A program made the position numbers and the translations under genes. 64,000 nt of DNA from Kitasatospora phosalacinea (GTDB lineage Bacteria; Actinomycetota; Actinomycetes; Streptomycetales; Streptomycetaceae). Positions 8,671-17,847 of the stretch are shown here, in pieces (the stretch's first letter is position 1; every line of letters begins with the position of its first letter). The notes under the pieces are model-generated. The model made no database searches and was not told the DNA's origin. It was given only the letters and a program-made list of their open reading frames with translations. The stretch covers positions 1-64,000 of the forward strand of contig NZ_JNWZ01000059.1 of NCBI RefSeq assembly GCF_000716545.1, in the 5' to 3' direction.

Positions 8671-10278
8671 TCAGTGGGCGCCCAGACCGGTGAGCGAACG
8701 GACCTCCAGTTCAGCGTACTTCGCCGGGTCGGCCTTCTCCCTGGCCAGGTAGGTGCCGATCACGCCGGCCAGGAAGCCGACCGGGATGGAGATCAGGCCG
8801 GGGTTCTCCAGCGGGAACCAGTCGAAGGAGGCGCCGGGGACCAGCGCCTTGGCGTTGCCGGAGACCACCGGGGAGAAGACCACCAGGCCGACCGAGGTGA
8901 TCAGGCCCGCGTAGGTGGAGGCGACCGCGCCGGTGGTGTTGAACCGCTTCCAGAACAGCGAGTACAGCAGGGTGGGCAGGTTGGCGGAGGCCGCGACCGC
9001 GAAGGCCAGGGCGACCAGCGCGGCGGCGTTCAGCTTGTCGGCGAAGATCGACAGCAGGATGGCGACCGCGCCGATCGCGACGGCGGCGAGCTTGGCGCTG
9101 GCCACCTCCTCCTTCTCGGTGGCCTTGCCGCGCCGGATCACGTTGGCGTACAGGTCGTGGGCGAAGGAGGACGAGGAGGCCAGGGTGAGCCCGGCGACCA
9201 CGGCCAGGATGGTGGCGAAGGCGACCGCGGAGATCACCGCGAGCAGCACCGCGCCGCCGGTGGTGCCGGCGCCGCCGCCGAGGTGCTCGGCGAGCAGCGG
9301 GGCGGCGGTGTTGCCGGACTTGTCGGCGGCCAGCGCCGTGCGGCCGACCAGGGCGGCGGCGCCGAAGCCGAGGGCGAGCGTCATCAGGTAGAAGACGCCG
9401 ATGATGCCGATCGACCAGAGCACGGACTTCCGGGCGGTGCGCGCGGTGGGCACGGTGTAGAAGCGCACCAGGATGTGCGGCAGCGCGGCGGTGCCGAGCA
9501 CCAGGGCGATGCCGAGGCTGAGGAAGTTGAGCTTGGTGGTGCCGTTGGTGCCGTACTTGAGGCCCGGTTGCAGGAACTTGTCGCCGCTGCCGCTGGCCTT
9601 GGCGGCGGAGCCGAGCAGTTCGGACAGGTTGAAGTGGAACTTGGCGAGCACCAGGACGGTCATCAGCCCGGCGCCGGCGATCAGCAGCACCGCCTTGATG
9701 ATCTGCACCCAGGTGGTGCCCTTCATGCCGCCGATGACGACGTACAGCACCATCAGCGCGCCGACCGCGACGATGGTCCAGCGCTTGGCGGCGTCGCTCT
9801 GCGCGCCGAGCAGCAGGGCGACCAGCGAGCCGGCGCCGACCATCTGCGCCAGCAGGTAGAAGATCGACACCACGATGGTGGAGATGCCGGCGGCGGTGCG
9901 GACGGGTCGCTGCCGCATCCGGAAGGCCAGCACGTCGGCCATGGTGTAGCGGCCGGAGTTGCGCAGCGGTTCGGCGACCAGCAGCAGGGCGACCAGCCAG
10001 GCGACCAGGAAGCCGATGGAGTAGAGGAAGCCGTCGTAGCCGGAGAGCGCGATGGCGCCGGTGATGCCCAGGAAGGACGCGGCGGACATGTAGTCGCCGG
10101 AGATCGCCAGGCCGTTCTGGAAGCCGGTGAAGCCGCGGCCGCCGGCGTAGAAGTCGGCGGCGTCGCGGGTGCTGCGGCCGGCCCACAGGGTGATGCCGAG
10201 GGTGGCGAGCACGAAGACCCCGAACAGGGACATGATCAGGGTGCGGTGGTCGCCCGCGGAGGTGGCCAGCTGCGTCAT
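8671..10278 (-). CDS. sodium:solute symporter, ActP-like acetate/monocarboxylate permease
   Basis: A 535-residue integral membrane protein of the SSS family with about 13 predicted membrane spans. The N-terminal region has the family signature GRGFTGFQNGLAISGDYMSA and GYDGFLYSIGFLVAWL, as in bacterial ActP acetate permeases. Its ATG overlaps the TGA of the upstream DUF485 gene (ATGA). That DUF485-symporter arrangement is the same as yjcH-actP in enterobacteria. Likely substrates are acetate or other short monocarboxylates, which would fit the ethylmalonyl-CoA acetate-assimilation genes at the far end of the window. Confidence 0.88.
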   Translation of the reverse strand: MTQLATSAGDHRTLIMSLFGVFVLATLGITLWAGRSTRDAADFYAGGRGFTGFQNGLAISGDYMSAASFLGITGAIALSGYDGFLYSIGFLVAWLVALLLVAEPLRNSGRYTMADVLAFRMRQRPVRTAAGISTIVVSIFYLLAQMVGAGSLVALLLGAQSDAAKRWTIVAVGALMVLYVVIGGMKGTTWVQIIKAVLLIAGAGLMTVLVLAKFHFNLSELLGSAAKASGSGDKFLQPGLKYGTNGTTKLNFLSLGIALVLGTAALPHILVRFYTVPTARTARKSVLWSIGIIGVFYLMTLALGFGAAALVGRTALAADKSGNTAAPLLAEHLGGGAGTTGGAVLLAVISAVAFATILAVVAGLTLASSSSFAHDLYANVIRRGKATEKEEVASAKLAAVAIGAVAILLSIFADKLNAAALVALAFAVAASANLPTLLYSLFWKRFNTTGAVASTYAGLITSVGLVVFSPVVSGNAKALVPGASFDWFPLENPGLISIPVGFLAGVIGTYLAREKADPAKYAELEVRSLTGLGAH

Positions 10279-10652
10279 TCGGCGGCCTCCTCGGCCACGG
10301 CGGTGTGGTCGACGGACTGCGCGGGCAGCGTGGCGTCGGCGCGGCCCCGGATCACGGCGGCGCGCGGGTCCAGCTGCCGGTCGGCGAACCTGGCGTACCA
10401 GGCGGCGATCGCGAAGGTGCTGACGAACTGCAGGAGGCCGAGCACCAGCGCGACGTTGACGTTGCCGGCGACCTTGGTGCTCATGAAACCGGGGGCGTAG
10501 CAGCTGAGCAGGACGTACAGCAGGTACCAGAGCACGAATCCGGCCGTGACCGGGAATGCGAAGTTCCGGAAGGAGCTCCTCAGTTGCCGGAACTCTGCGG
10601 ATTCCTCGATACGTTGGAACGATTCGGGGACTGTCTCGGGCGGGGGTGCCAC
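10275..10652 (-). CDS. DUF485 domain-containing membrane protein
   Basis: A 125-residue protein with two hydrophobic spans (FAFPVTAGFVLWYLLYVLLS and VALVLGLLQFVSTFAIAAW) and the FRQLRSSFRNFAFP entry typical of DUF485/YjcH. The GTG at 10652 is preceded by AGGAG at eight bases. It is the first gene of a two-gene operon with the ActP-like symporter. Its role is probably accessory to the symporter, and is not known in detail. Confidence 0.87.
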   Translation of the reverse strand: MAPPPETVPESFQRIEESAEFRQLRSSFRNFAFPVTAGFVLWYLLYVLLSCYAPGFMSTKVAGNVNVALVLGLLQFVSTFAIAAWYARFADRQLDPRAAVIRGRADATLPAQSVDHTAVAEEAAE

Positions 10653-10701
10653 GCGGGGTCTCCTGACGTCTTCGGTGCGACGGACGATCAGATGGACGTG
10701 A

Positions 10702-10711
10702 GTGACGTCAC
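10702..10711. promoter_or_regulatory. 10-bp palindrome GTGACGTCAC upstream of the DUF485/symporter operon
   Basis: A perfect palindrome 50 bp upstream of the DUF485 start codon. It may be an operator, but there is no second copy and no recognisable family match. Confidence 0.3.
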
Positions 10712-10795
10712 ATTGAGTGCGCTGCATGCTAGATCCAGGAACGGACCCCGAGAAGCTTCCCCACACGATGTGGCCGAAAACTGACCAGAACACGC

Positions 10796-10828
10796 CACCG
10801 GGGCGGCCGCATCGCGGCCGCCCCGGTG
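10796..10828 (-). terminator. strong hairpin downstream of the alcohol dehydrogenase gene
   Basis: A 15-bp perfect GC-rich stem (10796-10810 with 10814-10828) around a three-base loop ATC, 37 bp past the dehydrogenase stop codon. It separates that gene from the symporter operon. Confidence 0.75.
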
Positions 10829-10864
10829 TGATTTTCATCCGACCACCGCTGCCCGGCGGGCGGT

Positions 10865-11908
10865 TCAGAAGGCGATGCGCACCTTGAGCGCCGTGCGCTC
10901 GTCCATCGCCCGGTAGCCCTCGGGCACCTCGTCCAGCCCCACCGTGCGGTCGAACACCGCGCCCGGGTCGATCGCCCCGGAGAGCACGTCCGCCAGCAGC
11001 TCGGGGATGTACGCCCGGGCCGGGGCGACGCCGCCGCGCAGCTGCACGTTCCGGTTGAACATCTGGCCGATGTCCACGCCGGCGCTGCCGCCGTGCGGCA
11101 CGCCCACGTAGCCGACCGCGCCGCCGTCCCGGGCGATCGAGATCGCGGTGCGCATCGACTCCTCGGTGCCGACCGCCTCCAGCACCGCGTGCGCGCCCTG
11201 CCCGCCGGTCAGCTCGCGCACCGCCTCGATCGCCGCCTCGCCGCGCTCGGGCACCACGTCGGTGGCGCCGAAGGAACGGGCGATCGCGGTGCGGCCCTCG
11301 TGCCGGCCGAGCGCGATGATCCGGCCCGCGCCGAGCCGGTGCGCGGCCAGCACCCCGCACAGCCCGACCGCGCCGTCGCCGACCACCGCGACCGTCGCCC
11401 CGGGCCGCACGCCGGCCGAGACCGCCGCGTGGTGGCCGGTGGACATCACGTCGGACAGCGCCAGCAGCCCGGGCAGCAGCTTCTCGTCCCCGGCCGCCTC
11501 CTTCGGCAGCTTCACCAGCGTCCCGTCCGCGAACGGCACCCGGACGGCCTCGCCCTGCCCGCCGTCCGACCCCGGGGTGCCCCAGAACCCGCCGTGCGGG
11601 CAGGAGGTCTGCAGGCCCTCGCGGCAGTACTCGCACACGCCGTCCGACCAGACGAACGGGGCCACCACCAGGTCGCCGACCGCGAAGCCGCGCACCTCGG
11701 CGCCGACCTCCTCGACGAAGCCCAGGAACTCGTGCCCGATCCGCTGCCCGGCCTGCCGCTTGGCCACGCCCCGGTACGCCCACAGGTCGCTGCCGCAGAT
11801 GCAGGCGTTCAGCACCCGCACCACGGCGTCCCCGGGCCGTTCGATCCGCGGGTCCGGCACCTCCTCGATCCGGATGTCCTGGGGGCCGTGGATCACGGTG
11901 GCGCGCAT
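10865..11908 (-). CDS. zinc-dependent alcohol dehydrogenase family protein (MDR)
   Basis: A 347-residue medium-chain dehydrogenase/reductase. The catalytic zinc ligands are visible as Cys in NACICGSD (~37) and the GHE motif (~59); the coenzyme fold begins with VAVVGDGAVGLCG (~170). The structural-zinc loop reads CEYCREGLQTSC, with three rather than four cysteines, as in several actinobacterial relatives. It is monocistronic, with a strong terminator after it. The substrate is unknown; NAD(P)-dependent oxidation of an alcohol is the family reaction. Confidence 0.88.
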   Translation of the reverse strand: MRATVIHGPQDIRIEEVPDPRIERPGDAVVRVLNACICGSDLWAYRGVAKRQAGQRIGHEFLGFVEEVGAEVRGFAVGDLVVAPFVWSDGVCEYCREGLQTSCPHGGFWGTPGSDGGQGEAVRVPFADGTLVKLPKEAAGDEKLLPGLLALSDVMSTGHHAAVSAGVRPGATVAVVGDGAVGLCGVLAAHRLGAGRIIALGRHEGRTAIARSFGATDVVPERGEAAIEAVRELTGGQGAHAVLEAVGTEESMRTAISIARDGGAVGYVGVPHGGSAGVDIGQMFNRNVQLRGGVAPARAYIPELLADVLSGAIDPGAVFDRTVGLDEVPEGYRAMDERTALKVRIAF

Positions 11909-12032
11909 GGGGAGAGTCCTTCGGTGTACGGGAGCCCGCGGGTGTCTGCACCCGCGCTTCCCACTGTAAGCCGCCCCTCACCGGTGCTGTTCCGTCCGGA
12001 ACCGCCCGCCGCTCCCCGTAAAGTGGTGCGTT

Positions 12033-13028
12033 ATGCACGCGCCATTCCCGACCCCGCCGCTCCCGGCACCGCGCACCGGCCCCGGCCAGGGCACCGGGCG
12101 CGGCTTCGCGGTCGTCGACGTGGAGACCACCGGTCTCGGCCGCTCCGACCGGGTCATCTCGGCGGGCGTCTACCAGCTCGACCCGGACGGTGAGGTCACC
12201 GACCACTGGTACACCCTGGTCAACCCCGAGCGGGATCCGGGACCGGTCTGGATCCACGGCCTGACCAGCGAGGTGCTGGCCGGCGCGCCGACCTTCCCGG
12301 AGGTCGCCGCCGAGTTCGCCGAGCGGCTGCGCGAGCGGGTGCTGGTCGCCCACAACGCGCTCTTCGACTGGAACATGATCTCCCGCGAGTTCTCCCGGGC
12401 CGGCCTGCGCGCCCCGGTCGAGCAGCGGCTGTGCACCATGGTGCTGGCCCGCGACCTGCGGCTGCCGCTGCCCAACGGCAAGCTCTCCTCGCTGGCCGCG
12501 CACTTCGGCGTGCACCAGCGCCAGGCCCACCACGCGCTGGACGACGCCCGGGTGCTGGCCGAGGTGTTCCGCCCCTCGCTGGAGCTGGCCCGCAGCGGCG
12601 GCGTCCCGCTGCCGCTGACCGCCTGCGTCGCCGTCACCGACCTCGGCGAGGAGGCCGCCGCCGCGGGCCCGGCCGCGGGACCGGCCCGCGGCTCCTGGAG
12701 CTCCTCGTACCGGCCCGGCCGCAAGCGCCCGCCCTGCCCGTACCCGAACCCGGGCCGCTGGACGGACGGCTCGCCGCTGGTGCAGGGCATGCGGGTGGCG
12801 ATCACCGGCGACACCGCCACCGACCGCGAGCTGCTGGAGGACCGGGCCACCGAGGCCGGCCTGCACATCGCCTCCTCGGTGAGCCGGCTCACCAGCCTGC
12901 TGGTCACCAACGAGCCCGGCTCGTGGAGCGGCAAGGCCCGCAAGGCCCGCGAGTACGGCACCCCGGTGGTCGGCGAGGACGCCTTCCTGCAGCTGCTGCG
13001 CGAGGTCGCGCCGCACCCCGGTGCCTGA
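12033..13028 (+). CDS. DnaQ-like DEDDh 3'-5' exonuclease with C-terminal BRCT domain
   Basis: A 331-residue protein. Exo I (FAVVDVETTG, ~27-36), Exo II (HNALFDWNM, ~111) and Exo III (HHALDDARV, ~168) give the DEDDh catalytic set. After a Pro/Ala linker, residues ~250-320 (RVAITGDTATDRELLEDRATEAG) match a BRCT domain, so this resembles the epsilon-like exonuclease-BRCT proteins of actinobacteria rather than the polymerase III subunit itself. A -10-like TAAAGT (12019-12024) lies eight bases before the ATG and no ribosome site is seen, so the mRNA may be leaderless. Confidence 0.88.
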   Translation: MHAPFPTPPLPAPRTGPGQGTGRGFAVVDVETTGLGRSDRVISAGVYQLDPDGEVTDHWYTLVNPERDPGPVWIHGLTSEVLAGAPTFPEVAAEFAERLRERVLVAHNALFDWNMISREFSRAGLRAPVEQRLCTMVLARDLRLPLPNGKLSSLAAHFGVHQRQAHHALDDARVLAEVFRPSLELARSGGVPLPLTACVAVTDLGEEAAAAGPAAGPARGSWSSSYRPGRKRPPCPYPNPGRWTDGSPLVQGMRVAITGDTATDRELLEDRATEAGLHIASSVSRLTSLLVTNEPGSWSGKARKAREYGTPVVGEDAFLQLLREVAPHPGA

Positions 13029-13050
13029 CGCGGCGGTAAGGAGGGTTAGC

Positions 13051-13860
13051 GTGCCGGGTGTGTACCGATTCCTGCTGTCCGTTCGCTGGGCGGTCATCGT
13101 CCTGGTGGCCGCGGTGCTGGTCCCGACCATGATCAAGCTGGGCTTCTGGCAGTACCACCGGCACGAGGCCCGGGTGGCCCGCAACGACCTGGTGGCGCGG
13201 AACCTGGGCAGCACCCCGGTCGCCTTCGACTCGCTCTCCACCCCCGGCTGGTCCGTCCCGTCCGGCGAGGTGTGGCGCACCGTGACCGCCACCGGCAGCT
13301 ACGACACCGGGCACGAGGTGGTCATCCGCGGCCGCACCGAGCCCGGCGGCTCCACCATCGGCTACTTCGTGGTCACCCCGCTGGTGCTCTCCGACGGCAA
13401 GGGCTCGGTCCTGGTCAACCGCGGCTGGGTGGAGTCCGCCGCGGACGCCGCCAGCATCCCGGAGATCCCCGCCCCGCCGTCCGGCGAGGTCACCGTCACC
13501 GGCCGGCTGCGCGCCGACGAGACGTACGCCTCGCTGGGCGTGAAGAACCGCGGCGGCCTGCCGGACCGGATGTTCAAGGTGATCAACACCGCCGAGCAGG
13601 CCAAGTACGCGAACGCCACCGTGCTCGGCGGCTACCTGGAACTCGCCTCCTCCCGGCCCGCCGCCGGCCCCTCCCCCGAGCTGCTCGCCGAGCCCGGCCA
13701 CTCCGACATCGGCCCGCACATGGCGTACGCCGTCCAGTGGTGGCTGTTCACCGCGCTGATCCCGGCCGGGCTGGTGGTGATGGCCCGCCGCGAGGCCGGG
13801 CAGAACGCGGCGGAGCGGAAGGCGGCGGTGGCGGCGGAGCCGGTGGGCGCTACCAGCTGA
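13051..13860 (+). CDS. SURF1 family cytochrome c oxidase assembly protein
   Basis: A 269-residue membrane protein with the SURF1 layout: an N-terminal span (WAVIVLVAAVLVPTMIKLGF) followed by WQYHRHEAR, a large extracytoplasmic domain with VIRGRTEPGG and LVNRGWV, and a C-terminal span after HMAYAVQWW. SURF1 helps insert heme a into cytochrome oxidase. The GTG at 13051 follows AGGAGGG by five bases. Its 3' end overlaps the convergent SpoIIE gene by 11 bp. Confidence 0.9.
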   Translation: MPGVYRFLLSVRWAVIVLVAAVLVPTMIKLGFWQYHRHEARVARNDLVARNLGSTPVAFDSLSTPGWSVPSGEVWRTVTATGSYDTGHEVVIRGRTEPGGSTIGYFVVTPLVLSDGKGSVLVNRGWVESAADAASIPEIPAPPSGEVTVTGRLRADETYASLGVKNRGGLPDRMFKVINTAEQAKYANATVLGGYLELASSRPAAGPSPELLAEPGHSDIGPHMAYAVQWWLFTALIPAGLVVMARREAGQNAAERKAAVAAEPVGATS

Positions 13861-16141
13861 GCGGCGGCGGGTCGAGCGACTGCTCGGCCCAGATGGTCTT
13901 GCCGTTGCGGGTGTAGCGGCTGCCCCAGCGCTGGGTCAGCTGGGCGACCAGGTACAGGCCGCGGCCGCCCTCGTCGGTGAGCCGGGCCCGGCGCATCCGC
14001 GGCTGGGTGGAGCTGGGGTCGGAGACCTCGCAGGTCAGCACCGAGGAGCGGATCAGCCGCACCATCACCGGCCCGCCCGCGTACCGGATCGCGTTGGTGA
14101 CCAGTTCGCTCAGCACCAGCTCGGTGGTGAACACCAGCGCGTCCAGCCCCCACTCCTCCAGCATCCGGGTGGCGGCCTCGCGCACCCCGGCGACGGCGGA
14201 CGGGTCGGCGTCGATGGTCCACGCGGCGGTGTCGGCGGGCGGCACGGGGTGCAGCCGGGCCAGCAGCAGTGTCACGTCGTCGCTCAGCCCGGCGGTGGAC
14301 ATCTCCGCGACGATCGCCCGCCCGGCCGCCGCCAGGTCGCCGCCGAGGTCGGCCTCCCCGAGCCGGGCGGCGAGCTGCGCCATGCCCTCGTCCAGGTCGC
14401 CGCCGGTGCCGCCCTCGATCAGGCCGTCGGTGTACAGCGCGAGCACGCTGCCCGCGCGCAGCGCGCACTCGACCGCCTCGAACGGCAGCCCGCCGACGCC
14501 GAGCGGCGGCCCGGGATTGACCGGCAGGTACTCGACCCGCCCGTCGGGGTGCACCACCGCGGGCGGCGGGTGCCCGGCGCTGGCGGCCTGGCAGATCCCG
14601 GAGACCGGGTCGTAGACGGCGTACACGCAGGTCGCCCCGGACGGGTCGGCGACGCCGCGCTCGCGCTCCTCCTCGCTGCCCTCGACGACCAGCTGGGAGA
14701 CCAGGTCGTCCAGGTGCACCAGCAGCTCGTCGGGCTCCAGGTCGAGGTCGGCCAGGGTGCGCACGGCGGTGCGCAGCCGGCCCATGGTGGCGCTGGCCTG
14801 CAGGCCGTGGCCGACCACGTCGCCGGCCACCAGGGCGACCCGGGCGCCGGAGAGCGGGATGACGTCGAACCAGTCGCCGCCGACGCCGGTCGCGGTGTCG
14901 GTGGGCCGGTAGACGCTGGCGGTGGTGGCGGCGGGCACCGCCGTCTCGGCGGGCGGCAGCAGCGAGCGCTGCAGGCCGACGGCGGCCCGGTGCTCGCGGG
15001 TGTAGCGGCGGGCGTTGTCCAGGGCGAGCGCGGCCCGGGCGGCGATCTCCCGCAGCAGTTCGAGGTCCTCGCCCCCGTACGGGCCCGCGGCCTCGCCGCG
15101 GCGGACGGTCACCCGGCCGAGCGGGCCGCCGCGGGCGTGCAGCGGGGCGCTCATCGACAGCGGTCCGGTGGCGGCGGGGCCGCCGAGCCGTTCGCGGCCG
15201 AGCGGTCCGAGCGGGCGGTCGTCGGGGCCGGGCGGCCCGGCGGTGGCGGTGCGGCGGACGGCCACCAGCCCGTCGGCGCCGGGCGCCGGCTCGTCGCCGG
15301 TGAAGACGGCTTCGGCGATGTCCACCTCGGCGCGCTCGCCGAGGCCCGGCACCAGGACGCCGGCCAGGTCCTCGGCGGTGCCGGCCACCGAGAGCGAGCC
15401 GCCGACGGCGGCGGTGGCCCGGTGCAGCACGTCGGCGCGCCGCCGGTAGCGGTGCAGTTCGGTGACGTCGCCGAACAGCGCGGTCACCCCGATCAGCGCC
15501 CCGTCGGGGGCCTGCAGGCGGAACGCCTGCACCTCCATGACCACGGCCGGCCCGGGGTCGTCCAGGGTGCGGATCGGCAGTTCGGCCCGGACCACCGGCT
15601 CCCCGGTGGCGATCACGTGCCGCAGGATCGCCTCGGCGGCCTCCGCCTCGGTCGGCTGCAGGAAGTCGCCGAGCCGGTGCCCGGCCAGGTCGGCGGGCAG
15701 GCCGGTGTACGGGAGCAGGTGGGTGTTGGTGCGCAGCAGCCGCAGGTCGGTGTCGAAGAAGGCCAGGCCGAGCCGGTCCTGCAGGAACAGCTCCCGGGTG
15801 AACGCCTCGTCCTGGCGGCGCCGGGCCACGGTGTCGGCGGGGGTGGCCAGCACCAGGGCGCGGACCTCCCCGTGCTCGCCGGCCAGCGGCAGCACCTGGT
15901 AGGCGACCTCCAGCGGGGCGCCGCCGGCGGTGCGCAGCCGGACTTCGCCGGTGCGCTTGCCCAGCGCGTCGGCGTCGGCCGGGCCGTCGACCAGCAGGTC
16001 GCGGACCGGGCGGCCGGTGACCTGGGCGGCGGCCAGGCCGAGCAGTTGCTCGGCCGCGGCGGTCCAGCCCACGACGCGTCCGTCGCCGTCGACCAGGGCC
16101 GCCGCGACGCCGTCGATGTTCGGCAACCGCCGACTGTTCAT
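13850..16141 (-). CDS. PAS-PAS-GAF-SpoIIE phosphatase with C-terminal anti-sigma-like ATPase
   Basis: A 763-residue signalling protein. In order: PAS (~8-115), a second PAS (~125-235), GAF (~255-385), a PP2C/SpoIIE phosphatase (~405-620, with GGDWFDV, VAGDVVGHG and LYTDGL), and an RsbW-like histidine-kinase-type ATPase (~640-760, with ELVTNAIRY and GGRGLYLVAQ). Such Streptomyces proteins dephosphorylate anti-anti-sigma factors and may also phosphorylate them. ATG 16141 follows GAGG; an upstream in-frame ATG (16177) is possible. No membrane span or partner anti-sigma gene is adjacent. Confidence 0.9.
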   Translation of the reverse strand: MNSRRLPNIDGVAAALVDGDGRVVGWTAAAEQLLGLAAAQVTGRPVRDLLVDGPADADALGKRTGEVRLRTAGGAPLEVAYQVLPLAGEHGEVRALVLATPADTVARRRQDEAFTRELFLQDRLGLAFFDTDLRLLRTNTHLLPYTGLPADLAGHRLGDFLQPTEAEAAEAILRHVIATGEPVVRAELPIRTLDDPGPAVVMEVQAFRLQAPDGALIGVTALFGDVTELHRYRRRADVLHRATAAVGGSLSVAGTAEDLAGVLVPGLGERAEVDIAEAVFTGDEPAPGADGLVAVRRTATAGPPGPDDRPLGPLGRERLGGPAATGPLSMSAPLHARGGPLGRVTVRRGEAAGPYGGEDLELLREIAARAALALDNARRYTREHRAAVGLQRSLLPPAETAVPAATTASVYRPTDTATGVGGDWFDVIPLSGARVALVAGDVVGHGLQASATMGRLRTAVRTLADLDLEPDELLVHLDDLVSQLVVEGSEEERERGVADPSGATCVYAVYDPVSGICQAASAGHPPPAVVHPDGRVEYLPVNPGPPLGVGGLPFEAVECALRAGSVLALYTDGLIEGGTGGDLDEGMAQLAARLGEADLGGDLAAAGRAIVAEMSTAGLSDDVTLLLARLHPVPPADTAAWTIDADPSAVAGVREAATRMLEEWGLDALVFTTELVLSELVTNAIRYAGGPVMVRLIRSSVLTCEVSDPSSTQPRMRRARLTDEGGRGLYLVAQLTQRWGSRYTRNGKTIWAEQSLDPPPLSW

Positions 16142-16311
16142 GCGTTGCACCTCGGGTGGGTGGTCCGGTCCCCCCATCTTCGGACGGTTCCCGGTCCGGC
16201 GCCATTGACGCCCGGTCGGTGCGCACCCATTGACGCCCCGTATTGGTCTAGTCCAAATTGGGCCTGCACCCGCCCCGAACCGCTCTTTCCCCCACCTTGG
16301 AGCGAACCTTC

Positions 16312-17805
16312 ATGACGCACCGCATCCACCGCGGCGGCGCCGCGACCGCCGTCCTGGCCCTGGGCACCGCCGTCCTCGCCCTGCTGCCCGCCCGGGCCGG
16401 CGCGGCCACCGAACTCCTCGCGAACGGCGGCTTCGAGTCCGCCGCGCTCGCCCCCTGGAGCTGCGCCGGCACCGCCGCCACCACCACCTCGGCCCCGCAC
16501 TCCGGCACCGCCGCGCTGTCCGCCGCCCCCGGCGCCGCGGACCTCGCCCCCTGCACCCAGAGCGTCACCGTCCAGCCGAACACCGACTACACCCTGACCG
16601 CCTGGGTGAAGGGCTCCTACGTCACCCTCGCCGCCTCCGGCACCGGCGTGTCCACCTCCACCTGGGTGAACGCCCCCGGCTGGACCCAGCTCACCCGCAC
16701 CTTCACCACCGGCCCCGGCACCATCCGGGTCGCCGTCACGCTGAGCGGCTGGTACGGCAGCCCCTACCAGGCCGACGACGTCTCGCTGACCGCCGCCGGC
16801 ACCGCCCCCGCCTCGCCGCCGCCCTCCTCCGTCCCGCCCGCCTCCGCCTCCCCCACGCCCTCGGCGCCCGTCAGCACCCCCGGCCAGAACGACGCCACCC
16901 TCTCCCCGCCCCCGGCGAACACCGTCCGGGTCTCCACCGCCAAGGAGCTCCAGGCCGCGCTGAGCGCCGCCGTCCCCGGGCGCACCATCCAGCTCGCCGA
17001 CGGCACCTACACCGGCAACTTCAAGATCACCACGCCGGGCACGGCCGCCGCCCGGATCACCCTGACCGGCTCCCCCGGCGCCGTCCTGACCACCTCCACC
17101 GGCGGCGGCTACGGCCTCTCGCTGACCGCCGCCCCGTACTGGACCGTCCAGGGCATCACCGTCACCCACGCCCAGAAGGGCATCATGGTCGACGCCTCCG
17201 ACCACGTGGTGCTCGACGGGGTGACGGTCCACCACACCACCATGGAGGGCGTGCACTTCCGCAACTCCTCCAGCTACGGCGTGCTGCGCGGCTCCACCGT
17301 CCACGACACCGGCACCGCCCACGACGGCAAGGGCGAGGGCGTGTACGTCGGCACCGCCAACACGCTCACCGACAGGAGCGACCACGTGCAGATCCTGGAC
17401 AACACCATCGGCCCCAACATCGGCGGCGAGAACATCGACCTCAAGGAGGGCACCACCGGCGGCCTGGTCTCCGGCAACCGCTTCGACGGCAACGGCCTGA
17501 CCGACGTCAACTACGACGACTCCTGGGTCGACGTGAAGGGCAACGGCTACGTCATCGAGAACAACACCGGCACGCGCACCATGAACGACGGCTACCAGAC
17601 CCACACCCAGGTCGCCGGCTGGGGCTGCGGCACCGTCTTCCGCCACAACGCCTCCGACCTGACCGGCGCCACCGGCACCAACCCCGCCAAGTACGCGATC
17701 GACGTCACCAACTACGACGCCGCCACCTGCCCCGTCACCGTCACCGCCGACAACACCGTCATCGGCCCCGCCGCCCTCACCAACCCCGGTGTCCCGGTGG
17801 GCTGA
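16312..17805 (+). CDS. secreted right-handed beta-helix protein with N-terminal carbohydrate-binding-like domain
   Basis: A 497-residue secreted protein: signal peptide (~1-32, ending RAGA-A), a jelly-roll carbohydrate-binding-like domain (~33-160, starting LLANGGFES), a Pro/Ser linker (~164-200), then a parallel beta-helix (~205-490) of repeated short strands such as GVHFRNSSSYGVLRGSTVHD and HVQILDNTIGPNIGGENIDL. The fold is that of pectate-lyase-type polysaccharide lyases, and the protein is probably a lyase or glycan-binding protein. I cannot name the catalytic residues. Start ATG 16312 follows GGAG. Confidence 0.8.
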   Translation: MTHRIHRGGAATAVLALGTAVLALLPARAGAATELLANGGFESAALAPWSCAGTAATTTSAPHSGTAALSAAPGAADLAPCTQSVTVQPNTDYTLTAWVKGSYVTLAASGTGVSTSTWVNAPGWTQLTRTFTTGPGTIRVAVTLSGWYGSPYQADDVSLTAAGTAPASPPPSSVPPASASPTPSAPVSTPGQNDATLSPPPANTVRVSTAKELQAALSAAVPGRTIQLADGTYTGNFKITTPGTAAARITLTGSPGAVLTTSTGGGYGLSLTAAPYWTVQGITVTHAQKGIMVDASDHVVLDGVTVHHTTMEGVHFRNSSSYGVLRGSTVHDTGTAHDGKGEGVYVGTANTLTDRSDHVQILDNTIGPNIGGENIDLKEGTTGGLVSGNRFDGNGLTDVNYDDSWVDVKGNGYVIENNTGTRTMNDGYQTHTQVAGWGCGTVFRHNASDLTGATGTNPAKYAIDVTNYDAATCPVTVTADNTVIGPAALTNPGVPVG

Positions 17806-17847
17806 CCCTCCGTCCGGGATCCGTGCCGACCGGCGAGAATGGTCGGC

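Noticed and set aside
7615..10500. Long plus-strand open frame opposite moaA and the symporter
   Set aside because: A GC-bias artefact; both real genes are on the other strand with clear motifs and ribosome sites.
10653..13292. Continuation of the DUF485 frame upstream through unrelated genes
   Set aside because: It is open only because of GC bias; the ribosome site and homology start at 10652.
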